A DNA stretch of 18,234 bases. It comes from an uncultured Acetobacteraceae bacterium (GTDB lineage Bacteria; Pseudomonadota; Alphaproteobacteria; Acetobacterales; Acetobacteraceae). The position numbers and the translations under genes were made by a program. Where the stretch lies: contig CAIMEK010000238.1 of NCBI GenBank assembly GCA_903839965.1, forward strand, positions 1-18,234, in the 5' to 3' direction. The notes under the pieces were generated by a model, which did no database searches, had not been told where the DNA came from, and saw only the letters and a program-made list of their open reading frames with translations. Shown piece by piece: positions 7,246 to 14,910 of this stretch (its first letter is position 1; each line of letters begins with the position of its first letter).

Positions 7246-8280
7246 ATGATCCGGACAAGCGCATCGATTCGTCTACTTGCAATCGCCGCCGTCGGCGCGG
7301 CATGGCTCGCAGCCTCGCCCGCCCGAGCGCAGGTCGTCGTCTATTGCGGCGTCGACGAAGACTGGTGCCGCGGCATGACGACCGCGTTCACCAAAGAAAC
7401 CGGCATCCGTACCGACATGACCCGGATGAGCAACGGGGAAATCTTTGCAAAGCTGCGCGCGGAAAGGGAGAATCCGCGCGGCGACATCTGGTGGGGCGGT
7501 ACCGGGGACCCGCATTTGCAGGCCGCCGATGACGGGCTGACCGACCCATACCTCTCTCCCACGCTGCCGAAGCTGCGAGACTGGGCACAGAAGTATTCCG
7601 AAGTGTCGAAGGGCCGCACCGTAGGCATTTATCTCGGCGCGCTCGGCTTCGGCTACAACACCGAGGAACTGGCGAGCAAGAAACTTGCGGCCCCGGCCTG
7701 CTGGGCCGACCTCATCAAGCCCGAATTCCACCAGGAAGTGCAGATGGCCGACCCGAACAGCTCGGGAACGGCGTGGACCGCACTGGCCACCTTCGTACAG
7801 TTGTGGGGTGAGGACCCGGCCTTTGACTATCTCAAGAAGCTGCATCACAACATCAATGAATACACCAAGGCCGGTGCCGCGCCGGCGCTGGCCATGGGCC
7901 GTGGCGAGACGACGGTCGGCATCGTCTTCCAGCATGACATCATCGCGGTGGCCAAGACCGGCAAGCCGGTGAAGGTGGTCTCGCCATGCGAAGGCACCGG
8001 CTACGAGATCGGCGCGATGTCGTTGATCAAGGGTGCTCGCCATATGGACGACGCGAAGAAGTTCTACGAATGGGCGCTGACCCCCGCGGCACAGGCGCTC
8101 GCACCGCAATTCGGCAGCTTCCAGCTGCCCTCCAACGCCTCCCTGGCACCGCCTCCGGAAAGCCCTGACCTGAGCAAGATCAGGCTGATCACCTATGATT
8201 CCGCCAAGTTTGGCTCTGCGGCTGTGCGGGAACGCCTGCTCAAGCGCTTCAACGACGAAGTAAAGAGCCTACCGCGCTGA
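7246..8280 (+). CDS. Periplasmic binding protein of the Fe(III)/AfuA-like ABC family
   Basis: The product is 344 residues. ATG 7246 has GGGAGG 7 bases upstream and starts a clear Sec signal peptide (MIRTSASIRLLAIAAVG...) with a likely cut after ARA at residue 28, just before QVVVYCGVDEDWC. The mature protein has the type II binding-protein layout seen in iron(III), thiamine and 2-aminoethylphosphonate receptors. Visible features are AFTKETGI near the N-terminus, RGDIWWGGTGDPHLQA, GFGYNTEEL, DPNSSGTAWTALATFV and GYEIGAMSLIKGARHMDDAKKF. Paired cysteines in YCGVDEDWC may form a disulfide. The expected permease and ATPase genes are absent. An IS630 remnant begins within about 10 bases of the stop, so this receptor may be the survivor of a deleted operon. 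The ligand is uncertain. Confidence 0.88.
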   Translation: MIRTSASIRLLAIAAVGAAWLAASPARAQVVVYCGVDEDWCRGMTTAFTKETGIRTDMTRMSNGEIFAKLRAERENPRGDIWWGGTGDPHLQAADDGLTDPYLSPTLPKLRDWAQKYSEVSKGRTVGIYLGALGFGYNTEELASKKLAAPACWADLIKPEFHQEVQMADPNSSGTAWTALATFVQLWGEDPAFDYLKKLHHNINEYTKAGAAPALAMGRGETTVGIVFQHDIIAVAKTGKPVKVVSPCEGTGYEIGAMSLIKGARHMDDAKKFYEWALTPAAQALAPQFGSFQLPSNASLAPPPESPDLSKIRLITYDSAKFGSAAVRERLLKRFNDEVKSLPR

Positions 8281-8284
8281 CGCC

Positions 8285-8621
8285 ACCCGCCGCGCCGCCG
8301 CGCGACGTCGGGCCGATCCTGCTCGGCGGCGTGCGCCGCTTGTTTTACCGGTCATGGTGTGGCGGTCCAGGAACCGCCACACCATGCCCGACGCGAACCG
8401 AGCGCCATGTTCGCGCGCAGGTAGCTCGGCGAGTTCATCCAGCGTGGTGTCCACCTGCACATCGATCGCACCGAGGATGACATCGAGACAGGCCTCGATC
8501 CGATGCGAGCGCCGGTCGCCACCCCAACCCCAAAGTGGGCCGCAGCAGCTCGCCGCGACATCTTTGCCTCAACCGCCCCGAGCAAACGCGAGCGTAGGTC
8601 CTCGGACAGCGTCTTTGCCGT
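8285..8621 (-). pseudogene. IS630-family transposase N-terminal remnant (type C)
   Basis: Three minus-strand frames together give the start of another IS630-type transposase. The first is TAKTLSEDLRSRLLGAVEAK then MSRRAAAAHFGVGVAT (8621 to about 8518), with ACG where family members have the start ATG. After a deletion of about 20 residues and a frameshift comes DRRSHRIEACLDVILGAIDV, then TTLDELAELPAREHGARFAS and WRFLDRHTMTGK (8517 to about 8345). After a second frameshift comes AAHAAEQDRPDVARRRGGW (to about 8285). The catalytic half is missing. The 5' flank GTCCCCCGAACAAACCG (read on the minus strand, 8694-8710) may be part of the element's terminal repeat. Confidence 0.85.
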
Positions 8622-8712
8622 GCAGGCTGGCCCCCTCTCCCAGCCCGCACGGTAGATCACCAACACACCGCGTCGAAAAAAGCCCCACGATTCGGTTTGT
8701 TCGGGGGACGCT

Positions 8713-10002
8713 CTAGATCAGCTCGTTGGTCTGCTGGACGATCTGCTTGAGTCCTTCCTCGGGCGTGACCTGGCCGGACATGACGGCATTGATGACATCG
8801 CGCTGGGCGCGCCAGATCCGCACCGAATTGCCGCCCGGATAGCCGGCCCAAGGCAAGGCCAGGTCCACTTCCGTCGCGACGGTCGCGAAGTTCGGGTTGG
8901 CGTCGTAGAATGGCTTGAGGTAGTCGGCCCCGGTCGCCCTGTCGTTCAGCGGCATGTAGCCGGTCGCCTTGGCGACGATGGACTGCGCCTCCGGCCCGGT
9001 CATGAACTTGAGATATTCCCAAGCGGCTTTCTGCTTCGCGGGATCCTTGCTCATGACGATGCCGGCGTTGCCGCCGGTGGGCAGCCCGCCCTTCGCCTTG
9101 TCCTCCACCGGGAACCGCGAGGTCTTCAGCACGAAGCGGCTGCCGACGAGGTCCGACACCTGCTTCAGCCGGGCCGGCGTGTCGAAATAGATGCCGGTCT
9201 TGCCGGCGACGAATGCTTCGCGGGCCTGATCGAAGTCGATCAGCGGCATGCCGGCCTCGGTCACGAAGGCGCGGAGCATCTTGAGCGCGGCGAGGCCGAC
9301 CGGGCCGTCGTAGCCGACCTTCTTGCCGCTCGCGTCCAGCATGCGGGCGCCGCCCTGCAGGATGATCGCCTGCCAGAGCCAGTCGTCCGGCCAGACCTGG
9401 GCGCTGAATCCGGCGCCGTTGACGCCGTTGCCGATCGCCCGGATCTTCTTTGCCAGCTCCATGGTGGCAACCCAGTCCATGGGCATGTGGTCGGGGTCGC
9501 CTCCGCCCTTGCGGACGAGGTCGGCGTTGACGTAGCCGATCGGCAACGAGGCGTTGAAGGCCAGCCCATACTGCTTGCCGTCGACCTTGGCGAGATCGAG
9601 CGTATTCTGCCGGTAGTTGGCCTTGATGAAGTCCGCGCCTTCCTTCGCCAGCAGCGGCCCCAGATCCATGATCTGGTCGCGCTTGACCAGTGCGGTCACC
9701 AGTTCGGGAAAGAAGTTGAAGCTGGGGAAGTTGATGTCCGGCAACTGGTTGGTGATGGCCTGCCGCAGCATCGTCTGCTGGGCGACGTCGTAGGTCGGCG
9801 CGGGCGCCCGGAACTGGACCGCGACGTCCGGGTTCAGCTTCATGAAGTTCTGGGCAATCTGCTCGTAGAACGTCGCGAAGCTGGGGTTCGCGTAATACAC
9901 CTCCAGCGTCACCGATGCGGCCTTCGCCTGGCGCGTCGGCGGCAGCAGCAGCATGACCGCGCCGGATGCGGCAGTCAGTTTCAAGCAGGTTCTGCGATGC
10001 AT
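8713..10002 (-). CDS. CUT1/UgpB-like ABC transporter substrate-binding protein
   Basis: The product is 429 residues from ATG 10000-10002, with GGGAGG on the minus strand (10009-10014) 6 bases upstream. The N-terminus MHRRTCLKLTAASGAVMLLL is a signal peptide with a twin-arginine-like RRTCLK motif and a likely cut at AKA near residue 28. The mature part is a family 1 extracellular solute-binding protein: VTLEVYYANPSF, QIAQNFMKLNPDVAVQF, PDINFPSFNFFPEL, GLAFNASLPIGYVN, GGNAGIVMSKDPAKQKAAWE then YLKFMTGPEAQSIVAKATGY, a common signature in glycerol-3-phosphate and sugar receptors. It is last in its operon, 35 bases after the second permease. The stop TAG at 8713-8715 lies at the edge of IS630 remnant DNA. 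The ligand is inferred only from the operon. Confidence 0.9.
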   Translation of the reverse strand: MHRRTCLKLTAASGAVMLLLPPTRQAKAASVTLEVYYANPSFATFYEQIAQNFMKLNPDVAVQFRAPAPTYDVAQQTMLRQAITNQLPDINFPSFNFFPELVTALVKRDQIMDLGPLLAKEGADFIKANYRQNTLDLAKVDGKQYGLAFNASLPIGYVNADLVRKGGGDPDHMPMDWVATMELAKKIRAIGNGVNGAGFSAQVWPDDWLWQAIILQGGARMLDASGKKVGYDGPVGLAALKMLRAFVTEAGMPLIDFDQAREAFVAGKTGIYFDTPARLKQVSDLVGSRFVLKTSRFPVEDKAKGGLPTGGNAGIVMSKDPAKQKAAWEYLKFMTGPEAQSIVAKATGYMPLNDRATGADYLKPFYDANPNFATVATEVDLALPWAGYPGGNSVRIWRAQRDVINAVMSGQVTPEEGLKQIVQQTNELI

Positions 10003-10037
10003 GGTTGACCTCCCATCGTTGCCTTGTTGTAGTCGGA

Positions 10038-10916
10038 CTATTTCAGTCCGCCGATCGCTATTCCACCCAGGAATTTCCTGCGCGCGAACAGGAACGCCAC
10101 CACCAGGGGCGCCGTCGAAATCGCCGCCGCGGCGCTGAGCGCGCTGTAGTTGGTGCCGGATTCCGCGCTGGCGAAGATCATCATCCCGAGCGGCGGAGTG
10201 GCCAGGTTGGTGTCGCTGATGACGATCAGTGGCCAGTAGAGGTCGTTCCAGTGCGCCACAAACGAGAACACCGCGAAGGCGGAGATCGCCGGCCAGGCGC
10301 TGGGAACAACGATGCGCCAGACGATCTCGAATTCGCTGAAGCCATCCAGCTTCGCCGCGTCGATGATCTCGTCGGGGAAGCTCTTGAAGAACTGCCTGAA
10401 CAGGAAGATGCCGAACACCGACAGGAAGAACGGGAACATCAGGGCGAAATAGGTGTTCAGCAGGTTGAGCTTCGCCAGCGCGATATAGAGCGGCAGCGCC
10501 GGTACCTGGATGGGAATGCACAGGCCCATCAGCACCAGCGCGAACAGCACGGAGCGGCCGGGGAAACGCAGCTTGGCGAGCGCGTAGGCACAGGGAATCG
10601 CCGTGGCCAGCTGGCCGGCGAGGATGCCGAAGCAGACGATCAGCCCGTTCAGCGCAAAGCGCAGCAGCGGCGCCTGTTTCAGCGCGAAGGCATAGTTGTC
10701 CAGGCCCGAGAAGTGCCGAGGCAGGATGTGGAAGTCCGGGTCGAACACCTCGGCCGCCGGGGTCACCGAGGTCACCAGCATCCAGACGAACGGCACCAGC
10801 ACGACGATACTGCCGACGATCAGCACCGAGTGGATCAGGGCCAGCCCGACGAATCCGCTCAGCACGCCGTCGCGGCGGCGGTCCATCACCGGGGCGATGC
10901 CGCGGCGCTCAACCAT
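10038..10916 (-). CDS. ABC transporter inner-membrane permease, UgpE-like
   Basis: The product is 292 residues with about six hydrophobic segments: a first at residues 20-45 (ALIHSVLIVGSIVVLVPFVW), then a periplasmic loop PDFHILPRHFSGLDNYAFAL typical of the MalG/UgpE branch. The cytoplasmic EAA coupling loop is DEIIDAAKLDGFSEFEIVWR, with the conserved G and following PSAWPAISA. Length and order of elements are normal for CUT1 MalG-type permeases. The start ATG 10914-10916 overlaps the end of the first permease by 8 bases, which implies translational coupling. Together with its partner it should form the membrane channel served by the ATPase encoded upstream. Confidence 0.9.
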   Translation of the reverse strand: MVERRGIAPVMDRRRDGVLSGFVGLALIHSVLIVGSIVVLVPFVWMLVTSVTPAAEVFDPDFHILPRHFSGLDNYAFALKQAPLLRFALNGLIVCFGILAGQLATAIPCAYALAKLRFPGRSVLFALVLMGLCIPIQVPALPLYIALAKLNLLNTYFALMFPFFLSVFGIFLFRQFFKSFPDEIIDAAKLDGFSEFEIVWRIVVPSAWPAISAFAVFSFVAHWNDLYWPLIVISDTNLATPPLGMMIFASAESGTNYSALSAAAAISTAPLVVAFLFARRKFLGGIAIGGLK

Positions 10917-11835
10917 AGTGGATCCGCCGTTCGGCCAGGAACGTCTGCAGCATCGCGAACACGGCTATGATCACCAGGAAGATCAGCGTCAGTGCCGCGG
11001 CGTATCCGGTCTTGAGGTATTCGAAAGCCTCGGAATAGATCGAGTAGAGCATCACCTGCGAGGCGTTCATCGGGCCGCCGCGCGTCATCACGGCGACCGT
11101 GTCGAACACCTTGAAGGCGGTGATCGAGGTGGTGACCACGACGAAGATGGTGGTGGGGCCGAGCAGCGGCCAGGTGACCAGCAGGAAGCGGTCCACGGCG
11201 TTGCGGCAGCCGTCGATTTCCGCCGCTTCGTAGAGTTCGCGCGGCACCGCGGTCAGACCGGCCAGGAACAGGATCAGGTTGAAGCCGAGCAACTGCCAGA
11301 CGCCGATGGCCGCGAGTGTCGGCAGCACCAGTTCGGTGTTGCTGAGGAAATTGGTCTGCTGGATACCAAGCCAGCGCAGAAAATGGCTGATCGGGCCGAT
11401 GGTGGGGTGCAGCAGGAACATCCATACCGTCGCCATGGCCACCAGCGTCGAGGTCACCGGAAGGTAGTAGATCACCTCGTAGAACGCCCGCGACTGGTGT
11501 CGGCCATAGATCATCAGGGCGAACACCAGGGCCAGCACGGTGGCCAAGGGGACGACGATCGCCACATAGAGGAAGGTATTGCTGATGGAGCGGCGGATGA
11601 TCGGGTCGGCGAAGGCATGGTGGAAATTGGCCCCGCCGACGAACCGGGTAACCACGGCGCCGAGTTCGTAGTCCGAGAACGACAGCGCCACCAGCACCAG
11701 CAGCGGCAGCACATTCACCAGCAGCAGCAGCAACACGGCCGGGAAGGTCAGCCCCAGGCTGGCCAGCCGCTCCATTCGGACCGCCCTTCGCCGGCTCAAT
11801 ACCAGGGCTTGCGCGTCTGTCGCCGTGGTCGTCAT
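10909..11835 (-). CDS. ABC transporter inner-membrane permease, UgpA-like
   Basis: The product is 308 residues. The ATG at 11833-11835 overlaps the ATPase stop in an ATGA arrangement, which decides the start over longer upstream frames. After a 25-residue cytoplasmic N-terminus come about six membrane segments, the first being LGLTFPAVLLLLLVNVLPLL. The EAA loop reads PRELYEAAEIDGCRNAVDRF then VTWPLLGPTTIFV. FDTVAVMTRGGPMNASQVML is a hallmark of the MalF/UgpA branch. It lacks the long periplasmic insertion of MalF, so it is of the short UgpA type. The C-terminus overlaps the next permease gene by 8 bases. Confidence 0.9.
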   Translation of the reverse strand: MTTTATDAQALVLSRRRAVRMERLASLGLTFPAVLLLLLVNVLPLLVLVALSFSDYELGAVVTRFVGGANFHHAFADPIIRRSISNTFLYVAIVVPLATVLALVFALMIYGRHQSRAFYEVIYYLPVTSTLVAMATVWMFLLHPTIGPISHFLRWLGIQQTNFLSNTELVLPTLAAIGVWQLLGFNLILFLAGLTAVPRELYEAAEIDGCRNAVDRFLLVTWPLLGPTTIFVVVTTSITAFKVFDTVAVMTRGGPMNASQVMLYSIYSEAFEYLKTGYAAALTLIFLVIIAVFAMLQTFLAERRIHYG

Positions 11836-13028
11836 GTCATCCGCAGCTCCCGCACGGTGTCCGCGCCACTGCCGGCGTGTCCGGGGCGGCAGGCCAGCCG
11901 GGCGCCATCGGGTCCGAACACATGGCAGTCGCGTGCGGCGAAATGCAGCGCCACCTCGGCTTCGGGGTCGAAGGATTCCGCTGCCTTCTTGGCGACACGG
12001 CTGACCACCGCGAAAGGCGGGTCGCCGGCCAGGCGGAAGTGGAGGATCTGTTCGGCGCCCAGGTTCTCGCGCATGTGCAGGCGCGCCCGCACCATTCCAC
12101 CTTCGGCCGTCAGCTCGCCGGTTGTTGCCGGCAGCAGCGATTCGGGACGTAGCCCAATTTCCAGCCGGGTTCCCGCCGGGAGGTCCACGTAGAGGGGCAC
12201 GCGGTTGCCGAACAGCTGCACGCACCCGGACGGATCCACTGTACCCTCAAACAGATTGATCGCCGGACTGCCGATGAACTCGGCAACCACCCGGGTTTGC
12301 GGGCGGTCGTAGAGTTCCGATGGCGTGGCGAGTTGCAGCACGCGCCCGCCCTGCATCATGGCGACGCGGTCGGACATGGTCATCGCTTCGGTCTGGTCGT
12401 GGGTCACGTAGATGAAGGTGGTGCCAACGCGGGCGTGCAGTTCCATCAGTTCGGCGCGCATGTGCACGCGCAACTTGGCATCCAGGTTGGACAGCGGCTC
12501 GTCCATCAGGAACACCGCCGGGTGGCGGACCATGGCGCGCCCCAGCGCGACTCGCTGGCGCTGCCCACCGGACAGCTGCGAGGGGCGGCGGTCGAGCAGG
12601 CTCTCGATCTGCAGCTGCACCGCCATGCCGCGCACTTCGTCTGCGATCTCGCGCATGACACGCCGGCGGCGCGGGGACAGCAACCGGACCAGCGGCAGCC
12701 GGTGCCACAACCCGAGCCGCGTCATGATCAGCGGCGTCGCGATGTTCTCGAACACCGTCATGTGCGGATAGAGCGCATAGTTCTGGAACACCATGGCGAC
12801 CCTGCGCTCGTACGAGCGGAGATGGTCGACCGCCGTTCCGCCGATTCGTACGCTGCCGCTGTCCTGGAATTCCAGCCCGGCGATAATGCGGATCAGCGTG
12901 GACTTGCCGCAGCCCGACGGTCCCACCACGGTCAGAAACTCGCCATCCTGCACCGAGAGGTCTACGTCCTGCAGCACCTGGTTGTGCCCGAAGCTCTTGC
13001 CGACCCGCAGCAGCTCGACGCTGGCCAT
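11832..13028 (-). CDS. ABC transporter ATPase, UgpC/MalK-like with an unusual insertion
   Basis: The product is 398 residues from ATG 13026-13028; the ribosome binding site GAGGAAA overlaps the stop of the upstream phosphoesterase gene. Motifs: Walker A GPSGCGKST (36-44), Q-loop Gln82 in VFQNYALYPH, signature LSGGQ (152-156), Walker B FLMDE (173-177), D-loop SNLD (180-183) and switch His210 in VTHDQTEA. A C-terminal TOBE-like regulatory region follows (about 245-398), including a GLRPESL segment usual in MalK/UgpC. Between the Q-loop and the signature there is an additional basic stretch, RLGLWHRLPLVRLLSPRRRR (104-123), absent from E. coli MalK and UgpC as I remember them. The protein should power the two permeases encoded just downstream. 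Confidence 0.92.
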   Translation of the reverse strand: MASVELLRVGKSFGHNQVLQDVDLSVQDGEFLTVVGPSGCGKSTLIRIIAGLEFQDSGSVRIGGTAVDHLRSYERRVAMVFQNYALYPHMTVFENIATPLIMTRLGLWHRLPLVRLLSPRRRRVMREIADEVRGMAVQLQIESLLDRRPSQLSGGQRQRVALGRAMVRHPAVFLMDEPLSNLDAKLRVHMRAELMELHARVGTTFIYVTHDQTEAMTMSDRVAMMQGGRVLQLATPSELYDRPQTRVVAEFIGSPAINLFEGTVDPSGCVQLFGNRVPLYVDLPAGTRLEIGLRPESLLPATTGELTAEGGMVRARLHMRENLGAEQILHFRLAGDPPFAVVSRVAKKAAESFDPEAEVALHFAARDCHVFGPDGARLACRPGHAGSGADTVRELRMT

Positions 13029-13036
13029 ACGTTTCC

Positions 13037-13873
13037 TCAGTTGGGCGGGCGTTGCGCCTGCGACGCCGGCTTGGGATACACCTCATGCACGACGTCATCG
13101 ATCCATAGCACGGCCAGCTGGCTGAGGTGCACAAGCGACACGTCGAGGCGATCCGGTGCCAGCTCGAGGCTGACGGCGCCGAGGAATTTTTCGCCCGGCA
13201 TCTCCTCCTGCATGCCGGGGCCGACGACGAACGAGCCGGCGGGGCACCAGACGTAACGGGTTCCGTCCATCACAAGGTCGTGCGCCTTGTGCAGGTGGCC
13301 GGCGCCGACCAGCGCAACCTCATGGCGGCGAACCAGGTCCAGCAGCCGGCGCCGCGGCTCCGGCTTGACCGTCCAATAGCCGGTGTCCGGCTCGTCCGGA
13401 TGTTCGAGGAACAGCGGCAGGTGCATGAACCAGGCGATCCGCCGCTGGCCTGCCGTCTGCATGGCGTGTACGAGCCAGGCATCCTGCTCCGCCTCGGCGG
13501 GGTGGCCGCTGGCGAACAACATTGCGTTCAGCCCAAGCAGCCGCCAGCCCGGTATGTCGTGCAGCCAGTGGTCGGGACCGAAATGTTGCTGCCAGCGCTG
13601 CAGCCGCTCCGCCACGATGGGCTGATGCGATCCCGGCTGGCCGACGTCGTGGTTGCCGGGAGCCACGAGGACACGGGGGCCGATTTCGGCGCACCGCGCG
13701 GCACAGAATGAAAGATCGTCTTCCTGGTCGGCGCCGTTCACCGTCATGTCCCCGGTGTGGATGACCAGGTCCGGCCGTTGCCCGGCGACCCAGTCACGCA
13801 GCGGCGCCCAGTTGCGCACGAAGTGCGGCTTGCCGGCGCTCAGGTGCGTGTCGGAGATCTGGATGATCCTCAT
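13037..13873 (-). CDS. GpdQ-like metallophosphoesterase (class III phosphodiesterase type)
   Basis: The product is 278 residues from ATG 13871-13873. All metal-ligand motifs of the calcineurin-like superfamily are in place: Asp8 and His10 (ISDTHL), Asp42 (HTGDMT), Asn74 and His75 (PGNHD), His151 (FMHLPL), His193 and His195 (GHLH). The spacing is close to that of GpdQ (D8, H10, D50, N80, H156, H195, H197 as I recall), a binuclear-metal enzyme that cleaves glycerophosphodiesters. No signal peptide is present, so it acts in the cytoplasm. It lies 33 bases after the HAD gene and 8 bases before the ATPase gene, so it very likely acts on the imported compound. Cyclic nucleotide hydrolysis is an alternative. 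Confidence 0.9.
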   Translation of the reverse strand: MRIIQISDTHLSAGKPHFVRNWAPLRDWVAGQRPDLVIHTGDMTVNGADQEDDLSFCAARCAEIGPRVLVAPGNHDVGQPGSHQPIVAERLQRWQQHFGPDHWLHDIPGWRLLGLNAMLFASGHPAEAEQDAWLVHAMQTAGQRRIAWFMHLPLFLEHPDEPDTGYWTVKPEPRRRLLDLVRRHEVALVGAGHLHKAHDLVMDGTRYVWCPAGSFVVGPGMQEEMPGEKFLGAVSLELAPDRLDVSLVHLSQLAVLWIDDVVHEVYPKPASQAQRPPN

Positions 13874-13906
13874 GCCGGCCCTTCGTTCCGGTTGTGGCGG
13901 GGGCTG

Positions 13907-14560
13907 CTAGGTGATCAGCCGCGGCAAGGCGGCCATCCTGGAGAACACGGCCGCGGCGCCCTCGTTCAGCAGCTGCGTCGGTTGCTGCGGCGTGCAATGC
14001 GAAGCGCCGCAGAAGCCGAGCACGAACATGCCGGCCGCCACCGCCGCTTGCACGCCGGGGATGCTGTCTTCGATCACCAGGCAGCGCTCGGGCTCCGTGC
14101 CCATCTGCCGCGAGGCGAACAGGAACAGGTCGGGGGCCGGCTTGCCGCGCCCGACCGTGACGGCGCTGAAGACGTTCTGCCCGAACCGCGCACTGAGCCC
14201 GGTGACCCGCAGGCTGACCTCCAGGCGGTCCGGCGCGCTGCCCGAGGCCACGCAGACCGGGATGTCGATCGCGTCCAGCGCCGCGTGAATTCCCGCCACG
14301 GCCCGCAGCTCCCGTTCGAATGTTGTGTGCAGGTGCTGCCTCGACACGGCTTCGAAATCCGCCGAAAGGGGCCGCCCGAGTTCACGCTCGACCTGCTGCA
14401 GGATCGCCCTGCTCGAGATCCCGGCGAAGCGGCTCGTCGTTTCCTGCGGTGAGATGGGATAGCCTTCCCGGGCAAGGGCTTCCGCCAGCAGCCGGCACGC
14501 AATCACTTCGCTGTCAATCAGCACGCCATCACAGTCGAAGATGATCAGGCTCGGTCGCAT
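13907..14560 (-). CDS. HAD-superfamily sugar-phosphate phosphatase-like hydrolase
   Basis: The product is 217 residues from ATG 14558-14560. Motif I is IIFDCDGVLIDSE with nucleophile Asp9 and acid/base Asp11. Motif II is CVASGS (Ser106), motif III Lys140 in GRGKPAPD, and motif IV VIEDSIPGV (Glu164, Asp165). An alpha-helical cap (about residues 18-80) puts it in subfamily IA. The C-terminal GMFVLGFCGASHC resembles the YieH/6-phosphogluconate phosphatase group. Members of the family dephosphorylate small sugar or polyol phosphates, and some are phosphoglucomutases. As first gene of the transporter unit it could remove phosphate from the product released by the neighbouring phosphoesterase; this is inference from position. 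Confidence 0.9.
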   Translation of the reverse strand: MRPSLIIFDCDGVLIDSEVIACRLLAEALAREGYPISPQETTSRFAGISSRAILQQVERELGRPLSADFEAVSRQHLHTTFERELRAVAGIHAALDAIDIPVCVASGSAPDRLEVSLRVTGLSARFGQNVFSAVTVGRGKPAPDLFLFASRQMGTEPERCLVIEDSIPGVQAAVAAGMFVLGFCGASHCTPQQPTQLLNEGAAAVFSRMAALPRLIT

Positions 14561-14789
14561 GCAGGGAAACGTTCATATCATTGCAAGTGTGATGTAAACT
14601 GGGATTTTCCGGATGGCCAGCGATTTCGTGCCGTCGCCGCTGACCGCAATCCTTCTCCAAGCCTTTCAACAAGATTCTTGGCGGTCACGGCTGGACGACC
14701 CCCTTTGTTGCAGTGCAGCGCCTGGTCAAATGGCCGGTCGTCCAATCCAACGCCCGGGTTTTGGCCCACGTCTCCTGCAGGTCAGCACG
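14561..14789 (-). promoter_or_regulatory. Leader region of the phosphatase-transporter operon
   Basis: About 230 bases without a recognisable gene. A possible minus-strand promoter is TTTACA (14593-14598) and TATGAA (14572-14577), with a short 15-base spacer. Upstream lie an 11-base palindrome CAAGATTCTTG (14670-14680) and a perfect 8-bp inverted repeat GGACGACC (14693-14700) / GGTCGTCC (14736-14743). These are candidate operator sites only. Confidence 0.3.
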
Positions 14790-14903
14790 CCGGCCGCCAA
14801 GGTGCGCCATGACGAAACAAGCGGTCGCGTCCGGGGACATCTGCAGGAAGCCGGAGACAAAGTGCGCCTCCGGCACATCGATCCGTACCGGGTGCGCGCC
14901 CAT
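14790..14903 (-). pseudogene. N-terminal fragment of a possible alpha/beta hydrolase
   Basis: ATG 14901-14903 lies 7 bases after the reductase stop and opens MGAHPVRIDVPEAHFVSGFL then SPDATACFVMAHLGG. The pattern VSGxLxxxPDAxACxVxAHG is how KANL3/TEX30-like (dienelactone hydrolase-related) proteins start, just before the oxyanion-hole GxG. After MAH the similarity stops, although the frame stays open to 14685. The rest of a roughly 200-residue protein is missing, so the gene would have been cut off by whatever event placed the operon leader here. A short unrelated ORF is the alternative. Confidence 0.35.
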
Positions 14904-14910
14904 CCCAGCT

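Noticed and set aside
10696..12192. A 498-codon plus-strand frame rich in His/Gln/Arg
   Set aside because: It is antisense to the two permease genes and part of the ATPase gene; its odd composition reflects reverse-complemented membrane-protein codons.
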